Below the pieces are notes generated by a model that saw only the letters and a list, made by a program, of their open reading frames with translations, did not search any database and was not told the DNA's origin. A DNA stretch of 37,491 nt from an uncultured Polaribacter sp. (GTDB lineage Bacteria > Bacteroidota > Bacteroidia > Flavobacteriales > Flavobacteriaceae), in NCBI GenBank assembly GCA_913061165.1, contig CAJXTJ010000007.1:1-37491 (forward strand), read 5' to 3'. The position numbers and the translations under genes are program-made. This document shows, piece after piece, positions 1-8,199 of this stretch. Each line of letters starts with the position of its first letter. Position 1 is the stretch's first letter.

Positions 1-22
1 GTCAGATGTGTATAAGAGACAG
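1..22. other. Illumina Nextera adapter remnant (assembly artefact)
   Basis: The window opens with GTC followed by the 19-nt Tn5 mosaic end AGATGTGTATAAGAGACAG. This equals the last 22 bases of the Nextera Read 1 transposase adapter. The nitroreductase reading frame resumes directly after it at base 23, so this is untrimmed adapter at a contig end and not genomic DNA or a natural transposon end. Confidence 0.97.
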
Positions 23-776
23 TTCCTTTTTCGGTTCTAATACCGCAAGAAACAACCATGTTAATTTCTGCACCAAAAGGTAATTTTAATAGTTTTTGAA
101 TACGTAAGGTATCTGTTCCTTCCATTGGGCAGGTGTCATAGCCTTGTGCCGCCATAGAGATCATAAAATTTTGTGCAGCCAAACCACAGGTTTTATGCGC
201 TACAATTCGCATATCGCTGCTTCGAACTTCTCTATAAATAGGTTTAAAAACACCTATTACAAACATCAAGAGGTATTTAAAGAAACCAAAAATACCTAGG
301 AAATCTGCATATGCAAAAGGAATAATCTTACTATAATATTTTCTAGCAACTTTTTCTCTATTAGATTGCTCCGTTTTCGGATTGTTTGCACCAAAATTAG
401 CATCTATAAAACTTAAATTAGCTTTTGCTCGCTTTTTCCATAAATCTTTACGCGTTACAAAAACAACCAATTGTTGCGCTGTTTTTGCTGCATTTTGATT
501 GAAACAAAATGGCGAAATTTCAGTAATAAGATCTTTAGAGGTAATGTGGTAAAATTCCCACAGTTGCATGTTACTGCTGTTAGGGGCTAAAGTAGCTTGT
601 TGAATGCATTTTTTTACAATATTTTTATCTATTGATTTATCTGCATCGTAAATTCTTACAGAACGTCTATACTGTATTGCTTCAGAAACTGTTTTTTCTT
701 GATTTATCATATATTGAAGAATTTTTTTTTGTAAAGATATTGATTTTAGATTTTTTTGATTCCCTTTAAAAGTCAT
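23..776 (-). CDS. nitroreductase family protein, 3'-truncated by the contig end
   Basis: Probable FMN-dependent NAD(P)H oxidoreductase of the nitroreductase fold; the physiological substrate cannot be read from sequence. Translation from ATG 776 gives about 250 residues. It shows the N-terminal VSEAIQYRRSVRIYD segment (the arginines contact FMN in this family), then LAPNSSNMQLWEF, a central AAQNFMISMAAQGYDTCPMEG segment typical of the fold, and VVSCGIRTEKG close to where the family usually ends. Only the last 15 or so residues and the stop codon are lost, because adapter sequence replaces them. A second in-frame ATG at 710 (residue 23) lies just before the conserved part and may be the true start; the extra 22 residues are lysine-rich. 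It is divergent from the PhnA-like gene with 81 bp between them. Family assignment is firm, the start is not. Confidence 0.85.
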
Positions 777-823
777 TATTTTTAATTTACACCAATATAA
801 ATTAGCAGGCTGATTTAAAAATG

Positions 824-831
824 TACTTTTG
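824..831 (+). promoter_or_regulatory. -7 promoter element for the PhnA-like gene
   Basis: TACTTTTG fits the Bacteroidetes -7 consensus TAnnTTTG and lies 26 nt before the ATG at 858. No clear -33 TTG is found at the usual spacing, so this is a half-site call. Confidence 0.4.
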
Positions 832-857
832 TCAATATTGAACCAAAATAGAGAATA

Positions 858-1457
858 ATGAGTTTACAACAAGATTTAGAAAGTAGAAGTGGAAACCAAT
901 GCGAATTATGTACCGGAACAGATAATTTGTCAATTTACGAAGTAAAACCAACGTCAACTGTTGGAGGTAGTGGAGTAGATGGTAGTTTATTGGCTTGTGA
1001 CACTTGTATTACGCAGATAGAGGATGCAGATGAAATGGATTCAAACCATTGGCGTTGTTTAAACGATTCTATGTGGAGCGAGTATAGAGCGGTAAAAGTG
1101 GTTGCTTGGAGAATGTTGTCTCGTTTAAGAAATGAAGGATGGCCAAAAGATTTACTAGATATGATGTATTTAGAAGATGACGATTTACGATTTGCAAAAG
1201 AGTCTGGAGATCATTTAGATGATAGTGAAAAAATAATTCATAGAGATGCAAATGGCGCAATTTTAGAAGCAGGAGATTCTGTAGTTCTAATTAAAGACTT
1301 AAAAGTAAAAGGATCTAGCTTGGTTGCAAAACAAGGAACTGCGGTAAGAAGAATTTCTTTAGATCATGAAAACGCTAAATTTATAGAAGGTAAAGTAGGA
1401 CCTACACAAATTGTAATTATTACAGATTACGTTAAGAAAATGGCAGATAAAGAGTAA
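858..1457 (+). CDS. PhnA-like zinc-ribbon protein
   Basis: The 199-aa product has two parts. The N-terminal half carries a zinc-ribbon pair, CELC (residues 15-18) and CDTC (47-50). The C-terminal part is the PhnA domain, recognisable from DANGAILEAGDSVVLIKDL, then VKGSS, GTAVRRISL and IEGKV. The name comes from the E. coli phn region, but PhnA itself is not needed for phosphonate breakdown and the molecular role of the family is unknown. It must not be confused with phosphonoacetate hydrolase, which shares the symbol. The gene is monocistronic, flanked by a -7 element upstream and a bidirectional terminator downstream. The stretch between the two domains is acidic and rich in Trp, Met and Arg, with no membrane segment. 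Confidence 0.85.
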   Translation: MSLQQDLESRSGNQCELCTGTDNLSIYEVKPTSTVGGSGVDGSLLACDTCITQIEDADEMDSNHWRCLNDSMWSEYRAVKVVAWRMLSRLRNEGWPKDLLDMMYLEDDDLRFAKESGDHLDDSEKIIHRDANGAILEAGDSVVLIKDLKVKGSSLVAKQGTAVRRISLDHENAKFIEGKVGPTQIVIITDYVKKMADKE

Positions 1458-1507
1458 TATACTTTTTAAAAATCTGCTAATTTTTAGAAGAATTGATTAA
1501 AACAAAA

Positions 1508-1540
1508 AAAAATCCATCTTTAAAAAGATGGATTTTTTTA
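1508..1540. terminator. bidirectional terminator between the PhnA-like gene and aspartate aminotransferase
   Basis: AAATCCATCTT (1510-1520) and AAGATGGATTT (1525-1535) form a perfect 11-bp stem with a 4-nt loop. It has an A-run on the left and a T-run on the right, so it can end transcripts of both convergent genes. Confidence 0.9.
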
Positions 1541-1555
1541 ATTTATATATAGCTT

Positions 1556-2743
1556 TTAACTCAAAGCTTTTCCTATTCTCTTTATTGCTTCGCGCAATTG
1601 TAACTCAGAGGCAGCATAAGACATTCTAATACAATTTGGCGCACCGAAAGCATCTCCTGTTACCGTGGCCACATTTGCTTTCTCTAGAATAAATAAAGAA
1701 AAGTCGTTTGCGTTTTCGATAGTTATGCCATCAATTGTTTTTCCGAAGAATGCAGAAATATCTGGAAATACATAAAAGGCACCTTCTGGTACATTTACTT
1801 TAAATCCGTCTATTTCTCTTAACAAACCAACTACAATATCTCTGCGTGTTTTAAATTCATCTACCATGTATTTAATTTTAGAAATAGGCGCTAAAACTGC
1901 AGTAATAGCTGCTCTTTGTGCAATACAATTTGCACCAGAAGTAATCTGACCCTGCATTTTTGTACACGCTTTGGCAATCCATTGCGGAGCGCCAATATAT
2001 CCAATTCTCCAACCTGTCATGGCAAAAGCTTTTGCCAAACCGTTTACAGTAATGGTTCTGTCATACATGTTTTCTATAGCAGCAAAACTAAAGTTTTTTG
2101 CACCATAGTTTATGTGTTCGTAAATTTCATCTGATAAGATATAAATCTGCGGATAATTTTCTAAAATAGCAGCCAATGCTCTGTATTCTGCTTCACTATA
2201 CATAGAACCACTAGGGTTGTTTGGTGAGTTAAAAAACACCATTTTAGTTTTTGGCGTAATTGCCGCTTCTAATTGTGCAGGTGTAATTTTAAAATCGTTG
2301 TCTATAGAAGAAGGAATTTCTACAAATTTTGCTTCACTTAAAATAGCAATTGCAGAATAACTTACCCAATATGGTGCTGGTAATAAAACCTCATCTCCTG
2401 GGTTTAATAATACCTGTGCAATGTTTGCAATAGATTGCTTTGCACCTGTAGAAACTACAATTTGGTCTGGTTGGTATGTTAAACCATTATCTCGCTGAAA
2501 TTTTGTACAAATTGCTTCTTTTAATTCTGCATAACCGTCTACGGGAGAGTAGGAGTTATAGTTTTGATTTACAGCTTCTATTGCTGCGTCTTTAATAAAA
2601 TCTGGTGTGTTAAAGTCTGGTTCTCCTAAACTTAAACTAATAATGTCTTTTCCTGCCGCTTTTAATTCTCTTGCTTTTGCTGCCATTGCTAAAGTTTGAG
2701 ATACAGGCAAACTGTTAATTCTGTCCGATAATGGATGTTTCAT
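1556..2743 (-). CDS. pyridoxal-phosphate aspartate aminotransferase (class I, subgroup Ib-like)
   Basis: Catalyses amino-group transfer between aspartate and 2-oxoglutarate in the cytoplasm, using PLP. The 395-aa protein is full length. Visible signatures are GEPDFNTPDF near residue 40, NSPNNPSG (172-179, substrate and PLP contacts), SDEIYE with the PLP-ring Asp at 205, the Schiff-base lysine K238 in NGLAKAFAMTGWRIGY, and the substrate carboxylate Arg in CIRMSYA near the C-terminus. The usual Ser before the lysine is Ala here. It lies 27 bp downstream of the desaturase gene on the same strand, so co-transcription is likely although the functions are unrelated. Close relatives with prephenate or other aminotransferase activity cannot be excluded by sequence. 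Confidence 0.9.
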   Translation of the reverse strand: MKHPLSDRINSLPVSQTLAMAAKARELKAAGKDIISLSLGEPDFNTPDFIKDAAIEAVNQNYNSYSPVDGYAELKEAICTKFQRDNGLTYQPDQIVVSTGAKQSIANIAQVLLNPGDEVLLPAPYWVSYSAIAILSEAKFVEIPSSIDNDFKITPAQLEAAITPKTKMVFFNSPNNPSGSMYSEAEYRALAAILENYPQIYILSDEIYEHINYGAKNFSFAAIENMYDRTITVNGLAKAFAMTGWRIGYIGAPQWIAKACTKMQGQITSGANCIAQRAAITAVLAPISKIKYMVDEFKTRRDIVVGLLREIDGFKVNVPEGAFYVFPDISAFFGKTIDGITIENANDFSLFILEKANVATVTGDAFGAPNCIRMSYAASELQLREAIKRIGKALS

Positions 2744-2770
2744 TTTACTGTTAATTATGTGTTGCTGTTG

Positions 2771-3862
2771 TTATGCTAATTCTGGTTTTTGTCCTAAAAC
2801 ACCTAAATGTCTAAAATGTGCTACAAGTGCTTTTCGCATTGTTCTGTACTCATTGTAAGGTAAATTAAATTCTTTAGCTGTTTCTTTCACAATTTTAGCC
2901 AATTTACTATAATGTACATGAGAAATATGTGGAAAAATATGATGTTCAACCTGATGATTTAAACCACCCGTATAAAAATTCACCAACCAATTACTAGGGG
3001 CAAAGTTAGAAGTGGTGTATAATTGGTGGACTGCCCAAGTGTGTTCTAAATTACCGTCTTTATCTGGAATAGGCATTGCTGTATTTGGAACAATATGTGC
3101 CAACTGAAAAACAATGCTTAAAATCATACCAGCAGTATAGTGCATTATGAAAAAACCAACCAAAACTTTCCACCAAGCAACGTCTAAAACTAACAATGGT
3201 AAAACAATCCAAAGTGCATAATACGCAACTTTAGAAATTACCAACTTTGTCCATTCTGCAGTAGGATTTGGAAATTTACCATATGATAATTTACGTTTTA
3301 AATAGCGGTGCATTTGTTTTATATCGGTGGTAATTGCCCAATTAATGGTTAATAAACCATATAGGAAAACAGAATAATATTTTTGAATTTTATGAATCTT
3401 TAACCATTTAGAATGCAAAGAGAAACGAATAATTCTACCGGCATCTATATCTTCGTCATGATCTTTCACATTGGTAAACGTGTGGTGCAGTACATTGTGC
3501 TGTACCTTCCAATTATATACATTTCCTGCAAGGATATATATGCTGCTTCCCATTAATTTATTTACCCATTTTTTTTGAGAAAAAGATTCATGATTGGCAT
3601 CATGCATTACATTCATACCAACACCAGCCATACCTATACCTGTAAGAATCATTAATAAAACCATCGTCCATTGTGGCATAGTAACTGTTAAAACTACTAT
3701 AAACGGCACTAAAAATACAGAAAACATAATAATTGCTTTTAAATATAGCTTCCAGTTTCCGGTTCTATTAATTTCGTTTTCTTTGAAATAACTATTTACT
3801 CTTTTGTTGAGCGTTCTAAAGAATTTTGCTTTATCTACTCTTGAGAAATTTATTGTTTTCAT
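2771..3862 (-). CDS. membrane fatty acid desaturase (three-histidine-box diiron type)
   Basis: An integral-membrane oxygenase that introduces a double bond into an acyl chain, probably on acyl-lipid or acyl-CoA. The three histidine boxes are complete: HDANH (H87-H91), HNVLHH (H122-H127) and QVEHH (Q304-H308). The Gln in the third box is typical of the front-end/linoleoyl-CoA desaturase-like branch. Hydrophobic stretches around residues 42-80 and in the centre fit the usual four membrane spans. No N-terminal cytochrome b5 domain is present, so electrons must come from a separate carrier. A good promoter lies just upstream, and the aminotransferase gene follows 27 bp downstream. Regiospecificity cannot be told from sequence. 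A role in adjusting membrane fluidity in the cold is plausible for a marine flavobacterium but is inference. Confidence 0.9.
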   Translation of the reverse strand: MKTINFSRVDKAKFFRTLNKRVNSYFKENEINRTGNWKLYLKAIIMFSVFLVPFIVVLTVTMPQWTMVLLMILTGIGMAGVGMNVMHDANHESFSQKKWVNKLMGSSIYILAGNVYNWKVQHNVLHHTFTNVKDHDEDIDAGRIIRFSLHSKWLKIHKIQKYYSVFLYGLLTINWAITTDIKQMHRYLKRKLSYGKFPNPTAEWTKLVISKVAYYALWIVLPLLVLDVAWWKVLVGFFIMHYTAGMILSIVFQLAHIVPNTAMPIPDKDGNLEHTWAVHQLYTTSNFAPSNWLVNFYTGGLNHQVEHHIFPHISHVHYSKLAKIVKETAKEFNLPYNEYRTMRKALVAHFRHLGVLGQKPELA

Positions 3863-3885
3863 TTAGGTATATTAATATCGTTTTA

Positions 3886-3918
3886 CAAAAATAATGCTTT
3901 TGAAACTGCTTTTTACAA
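3886..3918 (-). promoter_or_regulatory. promoter of the desaturase-aminotransferase unit
   Basis: Reading the minus strand, TTG (3918-3916), a 22-nt spacer and TATTTTTG (3893-3886) match the Bacteroidetes -33/-7 pattern. The expected transcript start is about 20 nt before the ATG at 3862. Confidence 0.65.
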
Positions 3919-3934
3919 TAAACGACAGATTTTG

Positions 3935-3967
3935 TTGTGAATTGTTTAGTAAGTATAGCTATTTTTG
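3935..3967 (+). promoter_or_regulatory. promoter of rsmG; excludes the upstream TTG start
   Basis: TTG (3935-3937), a 22-nt spacer and TATTTTTG (3960-3967) match the Bacteroidetes promoter. The longest reading frame would begin with TTG at 3965, which lies inside the -7 box, so translation must begin downstream at ATG 3986. This promoter is back to back with that of the desaturase. Confidence 0.65.
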
Positions 3968-3985
3968 CAGCTCAAACCTTATCAG

Positions 3986-4615
3986 ATGGATATTATTCGC
4001 AAATATTTTAAAAATTTATCAGCAACTCAAATTCAACAATTCGAAAAATTACAGGAATTATACGAAGACTGGAATTTGAAAATAAATGTTGTTTCTAGAA
4101 AAGATATTGATGAGTTGTATCTGCGCCACGTATTGCACTCTTTAGGAATAGCGAAAGTAGTGCAATTTAAACCAGGCGCTAAGGTATTGGATGTTGGAAC
4201 TGGCGGCGGTTTTCCTGGTATACCATTGGCAATATTGTTTCCAGAAACCCAATTTCATTTGGTAGATTCTATTGGTAAAAAGATAAAAGTAGTAGATGAA
4301 GTAGTAGCAGGTTTGGGCTTAGAAAATGTAAAAACTACGAATGGTAGGGTCGAAGAAATTAAAGATACGTATGATTTTATTGTAAGCAGAGCGGTTGCAC
4401 AAATGGAAACTTTTGTAGGTTGGACAAAAGGTAGAATTAATAAAAAGCAAAATCACGATCTTAAAAATGGTATTCTATATCTTAAAGGAGGCGATTTATC
4501 TGAAGAATTAAAATTATATACCTCTGCAACTATTTATGATTTGCCGGCTTACTTTGAAGAAGATTTTTATGAAACTAAAAAGGTGGTACATTTAGGTATG
4601 AAGTTTAAAGGGTAA
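3986..4615 (+). CDS. rsmG: 16S rRNA (guanine527-N7)-methyltransferase RsmG
   Basis: Methylates N7 of G527 in the 530 loop of 16S rRNA, using S-adenosylmethionine. From ATG 3986 the protein is 209 aa, the usual size, and starts MDIIRKYFKNL as flavobacterial homologues do. The SAM-binding motif LDVGTGGGFPGIPLA follows the NVVSRKDIDELYLRHVLHS segment characteristic of the family, and the conserved SRAVA motif is present further on. The start was chosen because the alternative TTG at 3965 falls within the promoter -7 box. It is monocistronic as far as can be seen. Loss of RsmG is known in other bacteria to give low-level streptomycin resistance. Confidence 0.95.
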   Translation: MDIIRKYFKNLSATQIQQFEKLQELYEDWNLKINVVSRKDIDELYLRHVLHSLGIAKVVQFKPGAKVLDVGTGGGFPGIPLAILFPETQFHLVDSIGKKIKVVDEVVAGLGLENVKTTNGRVEEIKDTYDFIVSRAVAQMETFVGWTKGRINKKQNHDLKNGILYLKGGDLSEELKLYTSATIYDLPAYFEEDFYETKKVVHLGMKFKG

Positions 4616-4973
4616 ATTATATTTTTTTATTATTTATATTTTGAATGCATTACGCATTGACTTTAAAATAGTTATGTAACTTTTAATTTTTTAGGTAAAG
4701 AGAATTTCTCTGTGTCTTTATAAAAACGAATCAGGGATTTCGTCTTTAAATAGTTCCTATTAATAAAATTTTAGGGCAGCAATCAAATAACTTATTACTT
4801 TACCGTTTTTTACTGGCGCGTGCAGAATACATTATTTTTTATGGATAAAAGTTCTTCTTAAAAATACTTATTTTAAATAGTATTCTAAATTCAAATTAGA
4901 TTTCTTCTTTTTTTAAAGGTATCCTAAAATTCCTTATCTTCGATACATAACAAATTACATAACATATTAAAAG
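4616..4973. other. AT-rich intergenic stretch without a recognised gene
   Basis: No open frame of note on either strand. There is a short inverted repeat AATGC-ATTAC-GCATT around 4644-4658 and no poly-T terminator after rsmG. TATCTTCG at about 4936, some 30 nt before the next ATG, is one base off the -7 consensus and is the only promoter-like sequence seen for the small ORFs downstream. Confidence 0.5.
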
Positions 4974-5144
4974 ATGAAAAGTTTTATTTTAAAGTGGTAT
5001 CCAATTATTTTAGCTTTCATGTGTTTGTTGTATTCTGTAGGTTACGGAATATTAGGGATGACAGATGAAGCACAATATTCAGCGCATTGGCCAGGAACAA
5101 TATTATTGTTTGCAATAGCAATTAGACAAAGAAGGACAACATGA
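4974..5144 (+). CDS. small hydrophobic protein, 56 aa, unknown function
   Basis: ATG 4974 opens a 56-codon frame starting MKSFILKWYPIILAFMCLLY and ending in a basic IRQRRTT tail. It has two hydrophobic segments (residues 9-28 and 43-50) separated by a polar loop containing DEAQYSAHWPG. The topology is compatible with a hairpin in the inner membrane. It is not a family I recognise. The stop codon overlaps the start of the next small frame as ATGA, a usual sign of translational coupling between genuine genes. The frame is too short to trust on length alone; the coupling and membrane-like composition are what support it. Confidence 0.55.
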   Translation: MKSFILKWYPIILAFMCLLYSVGYGILGMTDEAQYSAHWPGTILLFAIAIRQRRTT

Positions 5145-5263
5145 ACATAGGATTTTTTATAGTAGGTGGTATTATATTCGCAGTTTACATGGGTTTAACG
5201 CTATGGAATATATATGATTCTAGCAGAAAAAATAAGCAAGAAAACTACCCTGATCAACATTAA
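5141..5263 (+). CDS. single-span small membrane protein, 40 aa, unknown function
   Basis: It starts inside the stop of the preceding ORF (ATGA overlap) and encodes one membrane segment, IGFFIVGGIIFAVYMGLTLW. A short polar, charged tail ending ENYPDQH follows, predicted to sit in the cytoplasm because of its Arg and Lys residues. No family is recognised. Its pairing with the 56-aa hydrophobic protein suggests the two act together, perhaps as small subunits or regulators of a larger membrane complex encoded elsewhere. That is inference only. Confidence 0.5.
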   Translation: MNIGFFIVGGIIFAVYMGLTLWNIYDSSRKNKQENYPDQH

Positions 5264-5290
5264 AAACTGTTTGTTTTATAAAGACATTTT

Positions 5291-5322
5291 TCCAAGTATT
5301 TAAAAATAAATAAATGCTTGGA
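5291..5322. repeat. inverted repeat between small ORFs and glutaminase
   Basis: TCCAAGTATTTA (5291-5302) pairs with TAAATGCTTGGA (5311-5322) over 12 bp with one G-T wobble and an 8-nt loop. It sits between convergent genes and may act as a terminator, but neither side carries a proper T-run. Confidence 0.45.
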
Positions 5323-5341
5323 TGGTGCTAATAATGGTACT

Positions 5342-6259
5342 TTAAAAAATAGAAGAGGTAGTTCTTGTAGTAAACTTCTCTAAAAATAACATTCCTTTAT
5401 AAGAGTTGCTTTGTTCGTTTAGTTTAGGACTCCAAACTGCAATACAATACTTATCTGGGTGAATGGCTATAATACCTCCACCAACTCCACTTTTTCCGGG
5501 CAAACCTACTCTAAATGCAAACTCTCCAGATTCGTCATAAAAACCACACGTAAGCATAATGGCGTTAATCCTTTTTGCTTGGCTCATGCTTAGTATCTTG
5601 TTTCCTTTAGAGGTGCTAAATTCATCATTTGCTAAAAACATAAATATTTCAGATAATTCTTTACAACTCATTTCTAAAGAACAAATATGAAAGTAGAAAT
5701 CGATTACTGGAGCTACATCATTATTAATGTTTCCGAAAGATTTTATAAAATTACAAATTGCATTATTTCGAAAGCCAGAATCTTTTTCAGATTGGGTTAC
5801 TTTTTTACTGTAATTTAAAGTAGCATTGTTAGAAATTTCTCTACAAAATTCTAAAAAATCTTCTTTAGGGTTTTTTAAATGACTTAGTAAAACATCGCAC
5901 ACCACAATGGCACCTGAATTTATAAAAGGATTTCTAGGTTTCCCTAAATCTGTTTCTAGTTGCAAAAAAGAGTTAAACGGATTCCCAGAAGGTTCTACAT
6001 CTACTCGATCCCATAATTTTTCTCCTTCTAATTTGTACGCCAATGTTAAAGACAAGAGCTTAGAGATACTTTGTATTGAGAATTTTTTATTAAAATTACC
6101 AACTCCAAAAGAAGCGTTGTTTGTGTTTGTTATATGAATACCAAAATTGCTTGCATCTACAAATGCTAATTCGGGAATATAATTGGCAACGGTACCAATA
6201 TCTTCTATATTTTTAACTTCAGCATAAATATCTTCAATTATTTTTTTATAGTTTTCCAT
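5342..6259 (-). CDS. glsA: glutaminase
   Basis: Hydrolyses L-glutamine to glutamate and ammonia; a serine-dependent member of the beta-lactamase-like fold. The 305-aa length is normal for the single-domain bacterial enzyme. The catalytic S-x-x-K is visible as S64-I-S-K67 in FSIQSISKLLSL. NPFINSGAI (substrate pocket), the C-terminal KSGVGGGIIA motif and a Tyr-containing active-site segment also fit. The gene has its own well-formed promoter and is separated from lysS upstream by a terminator, so it is probably expressed alone. Sequence does not show whether it serves acid resistance, as in E. coli YbaS, or simple nitrogen metabolism. Confidence 0.92.
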   Translation of the reverse strand: MENYKKIIEDIYAEVKNIEDIGTVANYIPELAFVDASNFGIHITNTNNASFGVGNFNKKFSIQSISKLLSLTLAYKLEGEKLWDRVDVEPSGNPFNSFLQLETDLGKPRNPFINSGAIVVCDVLLSHLKNPKEDFLEFCREISNNATLNYSKKVTQSEKDSGFRNNAICNFIKSFGNINNDVAPVIDFYFHICSLEMSCKELSEIFMFLANDEFSTSKGNKILSMSQAKRINAIMLTCGFYDESGEFAFRVGLPGKSGVGGGIIAIHPDKYCIAVWSPKLNEQSNSYKGMLFLEKFTTRTTSSIF

Positions 6260-6284
6260 TGCGTATTTTTAGTCTTATTGGCTA

Positions 6285-6315
6285 CAAACGTATTCCAAAA
6301 TTTCATGATAAGCAA
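6285..6315 (-). promoter_or_regulatory. promoter of glsA
   Basis: On the minus strand, TTG (6315-6313), a 20-nt spacer and TACGTTTG (6292-6285) give one of the best consensus matches in the window. The predicted transcript start is about 22 nt before ATG 6259. Confidence 0.75.
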
Positions 6316-6329
6316 CATAAAAAAGAATT

Positions 6330-6368
6330 CAAAAAAAAAAGGAACTACATTGCTGTAATTCCTTTTTA
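6330..6368 (-). terminator. terminator after lysS
   Basis: AAAAAGGAATTAC and GTAGTTCCTTTTT form a 13-bp stem with one mismatch. On the minus strand it is followed by a run of ten Ts, ending lysS transcripts before the glsA promoter. Confidence 0.85.
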
Positions 6369-6414
6369 AAATTTTATAAATAAGATTCTGAAACAAGTTC
6401 AGCATTAGAAACTA

Positions 6415-8109
6415 TTAAACAACTTCTACAAACAAACCTTCATCTGTTTTAGAAACTTTAGCTACTTCTTTTTTGGTTAACCCTTTAATGGTTTTGTCCC
6501 ATTTTTTGTTAGACAAGCCAGACTGTGTTTTTAAATCTCTTAAATCTATTTTCCCTGCTTTTTCTATAAGATTTAAAACTGATTTTTCCTCATCGTTTAG
6601 TTCTATAGAAGGCGCTTTCTTTTCTGGTCTCATTTGTGGAAAGAATAATACCTCTTGTATCGATTGGTTGTTTGTTAAAAACATAATTAACCTGTCCATA
6701 CCAATACCCATACCAGATGTTGGCGGCATACCATATTCTAAAGCACGTAAGAAATCTTCATCTATAAATTCAGTTGCTTCATCATCACCTTTTTGTGCTA
6801 ATTTTAATTGATGCTCAAAACGTTCACGTTGGTCAATAGGATCATTCAATTCAGAATATGCATTTGCAATTTCTTTACCACAAACCATCAACTCAAAACG
6901 TTCTGTCAATTCTGGATTGTCTCTGTGTTCTTTACAAAGCGGAGACATTTCTTTCGGATAATCTGTAATAAAAGTTGGTTGAATGTAGTTTCCTTCACAT
7001 TTCTCTCCAAAAATTTCATCAATTAACTTTCCTTTACCCATGGTTGCATTTACCTCGATGTGCATCGATTTTGCTGCTTCTCTAATTTCATCTTCTGTTT
7101 TTCCAGTAATGTCAAAACCAGTAAAATGTTTAATAGAATCTGCCATGGTAACTCTGGCATATGGTGCTTTGAAATCTATTTTATGTTCACCAAACGTAGC
7201 TTCAGAAGTTCCGTTTACGGCAATTGCACAATGCTCTAATAACTGCTCTGCAAAATCCATCATCCAATTGTAATCTTTGTAAGAAACATAGATTTCCATG
7301 GCTGTAAATTCCGGGTTGTGTGTTCTATCCATTCCTTCATTTCTGAAGTTTTTCGAGAATTCATACACACCATCAAAACCACCAACAATTAATCTTTTTA
7401 GATATAATTCATTCGCAATTCTCATATACAAAGGGATGTCTAAAGAATTGTGATGTGTTATAAAAGGCCTTGCTGCTGCACCTCCAGGAATTGGTTGCAA
7501 AACCGGAGTTTCAACTTCAAAATAGCCAGCATCATTAAAGAAAGAACGCATTGCATTAAATAATTTTGTTCTTTTAATAAATACCTCTTTTACATGCGGG
7601 TTTACCACTAAATCTGCATACCGTTGTCTGTAACGCATTTCTGGATCTGTAAAAGCATCATAGGTAACACCATCTTTAACTTTCGGCATTGGTAATGGTT
7701 TTAAAGCTTTTGCAAGCAATTTAAACTCCTTCACCATAATCGTTTTCTCACCAACTTGTGTTGTGAAAAGGGTTCCTGTAATTCCTACAAAATCGCCTAA
7801 ATCTAATAATTTCTTAAAGACATTATTGTATAAAGATTTATCTTCTCCGGCACAAATTTCATCTCTATTAAAATACAGTTGAATTCTACCTTCACCATCT
7901 TGTAATTGACCAAAAGAAGCTTTTCCTTGAATATTTATAACCATTAAACGGCCAGCAACAACTACCTGTTTACCTTCTACAAAATCCTCTTTAATTCCCT
8001 TAGAATTAGCATCTACTGGAAATAAATCTGCAGGATATGGATTGATACCCAAATCTCTTAATTTTGTTAGTTTGTCTCTTCGTACAACTTCTTGTTCTGA
8101 TAATTGCAT
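6415..8109 (-). CDS. lysS: lysyl-tRNA synthetase, class II
   Basis: Charges tRNA(Lys) with lysine. The order is an N-terminal OB-fold anticodon-binding domain (about residues 45-140) and a class II catalytic core with motif 2 FRNEGMDRTHNPEFT (255-269) and motif 3 GMGIGMDRLIMF (466-477). A further 60-residue tail (about 505-564) contains LIEKAGKIDLRDL and WDKTIKGL, looking like a small helical winged-helix-like module. Total length is 564 aa, against about 505 for E. coli; as far as I recall this extension is normal for flavobacterial LysS. A strong promoter precedes it and an intrinsic terminator follows, so it is a single-gene unit. Confidence 0.97.
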   Translation of the reverse strand: MQLSEQEVVRRDKLTKLRDLGINPYPADLFPVDANSKGIKEDFVEGKQVVVAGRLMVINIQGKASFGQLQDGEGRIQLYFNRDEICAGEDKSLYNNVFKKLLDLGDFVGITGTLFTTQVGEKTIMVKEFKLLAKALKPLPMPKVKDGVTYDAFTDPEMRYRQRYADLVVNPHVKEVFIKRTKLFNAMRSFFNDAGYFEVETPVLQPIPGGAAARPFITHHNSLDIPLYMRIANELYLKRLIVGGFDGVYEFSKNFRNEGMDRTHNPEFTAMEIYVSYKDYNWMMDFAEQLLEHCAIAVNGTSEATFGEHKIDFKAPYARVTMADSIKHFTGFDITGKTEDEIREAAKSMHIEVNATMGKGKLIDEIFGEKCEGNYIQPTFITDYPKEMSPLCKEHRDNPELTERFELMVCGKEIANAYSELNDPIDQRERFEHQLKLAQKGDDEATEFIDEDFLRALEYGMPPTSGMGIGMDRLIMFLTNNQSIQEVLFFPQMRPEKKAPSIELNDEEKSVLNLIEKAGKIDLRDLKTQSGLSNKKWDKTIKGLTKKEVAKVSKTDEGLFVEVV

Positions 8110-8141
8110 TTCTTATGTATTAGTGTGATATTTTAAGATTG

Positions 8142-8171
8142 CAAAGATACACTCTTTCAATAATTTGGCAA
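8142..8171 (-). promoter_or_regulatory. promoter of lysS
   Basis: On the minus strand, TTG (8171-8169), a 19-nt spacer and TATCTTTG (8149-8142) match both elements, about 33 nt before ATG 8109. Confidence 0.7.
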
Positions 8172-8199
8172 TTGCAGAATTCGATAAAATATCAATAAA

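Noticed and set aside
1-22. Tn5-like transposon end
   Set aside because: It matches the commercial sequencing adapter exactly and sits at the contig end with no transposase.
858-1457. Phosphonoacetate hydrolase or phosphonate operon function for the PhnA-like gene
   Set aside because: The sequence is the zinc-ribbon/PhnA-domain family, which is unrelated to the hydrolase, and no phosphonate genes are nearby.
3965-3985. TTG start of rsmG
   Set aside because: The codon lies inside the -7 promoter element, so it would not be in the transcript.
6473-6811. 112-aa plus-strand frame inside lysS
   Set aside because: Shadow of a strongly conserved gene on the other strand; no independent evidence.
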